A DNA stretch of 64,000 nt from Odobenus rosmarus divergens (lineage: Eukaryota > Chordata > Mammalia > Carnivora > Odobenidae): positions 2,014,553 to 2,078,552 of the forward strand of contig NW_004450323.1 in the NCBI RefSeq assembly GCF_000321225.1. The letters run 5' to 3'. Made by a program: the position numbers and the translations under genes. Under the pieces are notes generated by a model. The model was not told the DNA's origin, searched no databases, and saw nothing but the letters and a program-made list of their open reading frames with translations. Of this stretch, positions 63,963 through 64,000 are shown piece by piece (position 1 is the first letter of the stretch; the number at the start of each line of letters is the position of its first letter).

Positions 63963-64000
63963 GGGCGCCTGGGTGGCTCAGTTGGTTAAGCGACTGCCTT
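63963..64000 (+). mobile_element. Can-SINE head, sense, cut by window end
   Basis: 'gggcgcctgggtggctcag' and 'ggttaagcgactgcctt' are the tRNA-derived head, including the A box. The rest lies outside the window. Confidence 0.95.

Overview
This is a window of mammalian nuclear DNA from an order Carnivora genome, most likely an arctoid caniform (bear, seal or mustelid type). The evidence is the repeats. At least twelve copies of the tRNA-Lys-headed carnivore SINE (Can-SINE) are present, with the head 'gcctgggtggctcag' and the body 'ggtcctgggatcgagcc'. They sit on either strand, and many have clean target-site duplications (TSDs). The canid-specific SINEC_Cf form and the felid form are not seen. 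L1 3' ends of caniform type are also present. The species call is inference, because no alignment could be run.

I recognise no intact protein-coding gene, rRNA, functional tRNA, CRISPR array or bacterial feature. The open frames are short. They either lie in repeats, run through the N gap, or open by chance in CpG-rich DNA. The window reads as intergenic or intronic sequence.

Layout. 1-2.4 kb: an assembly gap (363-957) that starts in a G-run, then a CpG-rich block (about 1.82-2.07 kb) and a G-rich tract. 2.4-10 kb: MIR and L2 fragments, two Tigger-like DNA transposons and two Can-SINEs. 10.26-11.07 kb: an unexplained pair of ~90-bp inverted arms, ~92% identical, around an old L1 tail. 11.9-12.4 kb: a second CpG-rich block with a perfect 9-bp hairpin. 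12.4-28 kb: MER5, L2, MIR, MaLR LTRs, SINEs and microsatellites. 28.5-31.6 kb: L2, then an antisense L1 carrying two SINEs, then an MLT1 LTR. 31.6-35.2 kb: AT-rich old repeat sequence with an exact 60-bp tandem duplication. 35.2-40.8 kb: a heavily decayed ERVL-class provirus with recognisable RNase H and integrase remnants, interrupted by an MLT1 LTR and a 100-bp L1 tail. 41-49.7 kb: L2, MaLR, MIR and two SINEs. 49.8-50.6 kb: an L1 inserted head-to-head into an older L1, giving a large inverted repeat. 50.6-64 kb: long L2 copies, SINEs, MIRs, a second ERVL-type LTR, a candidate enhancer (57.1-57.3 kb), TC-rich microsatellites, and a Can-SINE cut by the window end.

How the parts relate: the window is mainly a record of insertions. 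L2, MIR and MER5 are oldest, then Tigger, MaLR and ERVL, then L1M, then carnivore L1 and Can-SINEs. Possible function is confined to the two CpG-rich blocks and a few AT-rich unique stretches with transcription-factor-like motifs. All functional statements about them are inference. Repeat names were assigned by recognising consensus patterns from memory, so subfamily names are approximate.
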